64,000 nt of DNA, taken from Icerya purchasi. Taxonomy: Eukaryota; Arthropoda; Insecta; Hemiptera; Monophlebidae. The DNA lies in contig CM077115.1 in assembly GCA_039619475.1 (NCBI GenBank), forward strand, positions 295,493,756 through 295,557,755, read 5' to 3'. A program made the translations under genes and the position numbers. Numbering within the stretch: position 1 is the stretch's first letter; each line of letters starts with the position of its first letter. Shown here one piece after another: positions 61,896 to 64,000 of the stretch. The notes beneath the pieces were generated by a model. That model saw only the letters and a program-made list of their open reading frames with translations, made no database searches and was not told where the DNA came from.

Positions 61896-63068
61896 CAGTG
61901 TCGGATCCACGGGAAAATAAATGCCCCCCCCCCCCAAGATCCAAAGCCTCTATGAAAAAATTTTCTATAGCAGAGAAACTTAATTTATGATATAAAAAAA
62001 TTGTATGAATTTTACCTACGCATTTTAATAATTAATATTTAATACTATTATTTATTTTATTTATTATATTTACAAGTCGCTTTTGGACTACAAGGTCATT
62101 AGCGACTACGGTTTTACAGATAATTATAAAATTTTATATTGAATATTTGAAAATGAGCGGAACAAAAAAAAAAAAAATCAAAAAATTAGCTGAAGGCTGG
62201 GGAAGTTAGATCAGTTGGAATACAGAGATGTCTTTGAGGAAGGCTACGATTTTTTTACACTTCTCGGCGTCCGAAAACATCTCTGGAAGGCCGTTGGTAA
62301 TACCCGCTTGTTGTCTGGCCTGCTGGTAGTGATTATACTCGATCAAAAGATGCCTCACCGAGATATAGGCATGTTGCAGCGTTGACACAGGTTGGGCGGT
62401 TTTTTAGATATGAGGAACGAATGGGTCAAGTTTGTGTGTCCAATGCGGATACGAGTTAGGGCACACTGCTCGTGTCTACTGAGAGTTGGCATGTTTTCGT
62501 AGGTATCTTTTCTAAACTCGTGGAGTTTGCTCGGCGTTTGGAGCCAAAGGGTGTTCCAATTTTCTAGTAAAACTATTAATGTTCCTTTTTTATTCTATTT
62601 TAAATGTAATTATCATCGATCTTTGCCGTTTTTATTTATTTTTAATTTTTATTTTGCAATTTTAATTAAAAATAGTTCAATGAGAAATATATATATATGT
62701 ATATACTTTTTTTACTTCCCCATGGGGGTGGGACAAAGAATTCGGATCGGATTACTAACAAAAATAAAAAAACAATGAAGTCTAATAAAAACACTACCTC
62801 TTTCTTACTATTTCTAAACTACCATTTTAGTTAGAATTTTATAATTTCGTTTTATTTTTCAACCCTAAAAATAAACCTAAATTTAAATTAAAAATTGCAA
62901 TAACTATATGTATTTTTAAAACATTTTTAAATTTCTAAAAAGATGTGGTCGTTATTTGATTTTCTTTATGAAATAAGGGGTATTTCTCAAATCTATCGCT
63001 TACCGTAGAAGATTTTACGTAATTATATAATCCTCCCAACCCCAAATGTCTTTCTGGATCCGCCCCTG
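61896..63068 (+). mobile_element. Non-autonomous hAT-like DNA transposon
   Basis: The left end CAGTGTCGGATCCACGGG and right end (reverse complement) CAGGGGCGGATCCAGAAAG form imperfect terminal inverted repeats beginning with CAG, typical of hAT-like elements. TAATTTA flanks both sides (61889-61895 and 63069-63075), consistent with an 8-bp target duplication with one change. Length is 1173 bp, but 517 bp of that is a LINE inserted inside (62051-62567), so the original element was about 650 bp. There is no transposase frame. A related right-end fragment is at 33169-33450. Confidence 0.75.
62051..62567 (-). mobile_element. 5'-truncated I-clade LINE nested in the hAT-like element
   Basis: On the minus strand the frame reads SRHEQCALTRIRIGHTNLTH, then, after a stop, SVRHLLIEYNHYQQARQQ and KKIVAFLKDISVFQLI before a TAA near 62206. 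This matches the C-terminal segment after RNase H in I-superfamily LINEs; the usual Cys pair is altered. A 3' untranslated region follows (GTCGCTAATGACCTTGTAG), ending in ATAAATAAAATAAATAA. TAATACTATTA (62040-62050) and TAAAACTATTA (62568-62578) flank it, a target duplication with one mismatch. Insertion is younger than the host hAT-like element. Confidence 0.8.
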
Positions 63069-63075
63069 TAATTTA

Positions 63076-63255
63076 TCGTACATACCAAATAAAAGAAGAT
63101 CGAGCCTATTATATAGCGATTAAAAATATTCATTATATAACAACGCGCTCAATGAAGAAATTGAAAAGACTCTAAAGAAATGTTATCAACGTAAGAAAAC
63201 CGAAAACCACACAGTCACTACCAACCTTTTTTTACAGATTTGGGAACTCCTACAG
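63076..63255. other. Short spacer
   Basis: AT-rich sequence after the hAT-like element; nothing recognised. Confidence 0.4.
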
Positions 63256-63257
63256 GT

Positions 63258-63906
63258 ACAGGGGTGTAGCGTCAATGGAAGCGCTGGAAGCGCCGCTTCC
63301 TCTAACAAATCAGTACGAAATTTTTTTTTTGAGAATATCCGCGAAAAGAATACGAGCCTTCGAAAGAAAATGAAGTAACTTGTTGAATTTAAGCGCCAAA
63401 AGGTTAAAAATTACTAGAAAAAAAGGAGCACTAGATGAAAGATACAAGAGCGAGTGACAGAAACAATACATATTCACTATTTCACGTTACTATTGCCTAG
63501 AGTTGTTTCCGAACGATCTGCTGCGTACCGACGAAAGAGAAAGGTTGCGCACGCATATTCGAATGCGCCAGGTTGTGTCACTTCAAGATCACATCATTTT
63601 CGCGAATTTTTATCCGTGCGATTCCGGAGTAATTTGTGTCGAGAGTGAAGAAAAAATGCGCGCGTATGTTCAGTCTGGAAGCGCTGAGTCAAATCGCTTT
63701 ACCAGCACATACAACGATCAACAGCGCGATTTTTATGCATGTCAGTGTACGTATGAGCATAGGGTAGTGCGGTATTTGCAGTACATTATCTTTGGATCGT
63801 TTTTTATATGCCTTCCTTTACTAACAGCGGAACTGGAAGCGATGGTCATCGGTAGCGCTTTTGCCGCTTTTCAGTCCGCAATATTACTACAGTGCAAGCT
63901 ATAACT
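63258..63906 (+). mobile_element. Possible second hAT-like terminus and interior
   Basis: CAGGGGTGTAGCGTCAATGG at 63259 resembles the end of a hAT-like element (CAGxGGxGTAGCG). The next bases are GC-rich (GCGCTGGAAGCGCCGCTTCC, 63282-63301) and palindromic. The GAAGCGCT word recurs at about 63679. The 133-codon frame 63503-63904 shows no recognised domain. The other end is not seen and may lie beyond the window. Confidence 0.35.
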
Positions 63907-64000
63907 TCTCTATGTATGTAAAGTATTTAACCGCCATTTTCAAACAAATTTATGCGCAACAATGCCGAATGATTATTGTGAGAAGATAAAAAATTGTTCT

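Overview
The window looks like AT-rich nuclear DNA from an arthropod, most likely an insect. It holds no operons, bacterial ribosome-binding sites or dense gene array. It is dominated by microsatellites, homopolymer runs and transposable elements of types typical of insects: a Jockey-type LINE, I-clade and RTE LINE remnants, tRNA-derived SINEs, hAT-like DNA transposons, and a short repeat bounded by TA microsatellites. I cannot name the species. No complete cellular gene is recognisable, so the region is probably intergenic or a very long intron. The only cellular-gene hints are a splice-bounded exon candidate at 41467-41574, a lone donor-like site at 6410, and a GC-richer island near 3000-3700 with short open frames.

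Layout. 1-1090: two copies of the TA-bounded repeat family. 1.1-7.0 kb: mostly featureless, with the 3.0-3.7 kb island. 7.07-7.9 kb: a cluster of TA-bounded repeats in opposite orientations. 8.7-10.2 kb: two minus-strand SINEs, one with an 11-bp target duplication. 10246-14719: a full-length Jockey-clade retrotransposon with a 12-bp target duplication, a zinc-knuckle ORF1, an endonuclease/RT ORF2 and a poly-A tail; each ORF carries one small frameshift. 14.9-15.6 kb: an I-clade RT pseudogene. 15.6-22.6 kb: low-complexity DNA. 22.6-23.6 kb: minisatellites and an RNase-H-type LINE remnant. 26.5-26.8 kb: a retroposon 3' end. 28.8-29.1 kb: a SINE with perfect 11-bp target duplications. 32-36.4 kb: several large foldback repeats, a hAT-like fragment and a dispersed arthropod repeat. 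38.9-50.3 kb: tandem repeats, including a 263-bp perfect AAGT array, and an inverted-repeat element. 50.5-51.0 kb: another TA-bounded copy. 54.7-57.0 kb: RTE remnants. 61.9-63.1 kb: a hAT-like non-autonomous element with a 5'-truncated I-clade LINE nested inside it.

The genes that can be read belong to selfish elements. The Jockey element encodes its own RNA-binding protein and endonuclease/RT. The SINEs and TA-bounded repeats are non-autonomous and would depend on proteins supplied elsewhere; which LINE serves which SINE cannot be told from the window. The least-explained item is the TA-bounded family: five copies, each with a subterminal inverted repeat and two adjacent hairpins at one end. 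I found nothing that amounts to a new multi-gene system.
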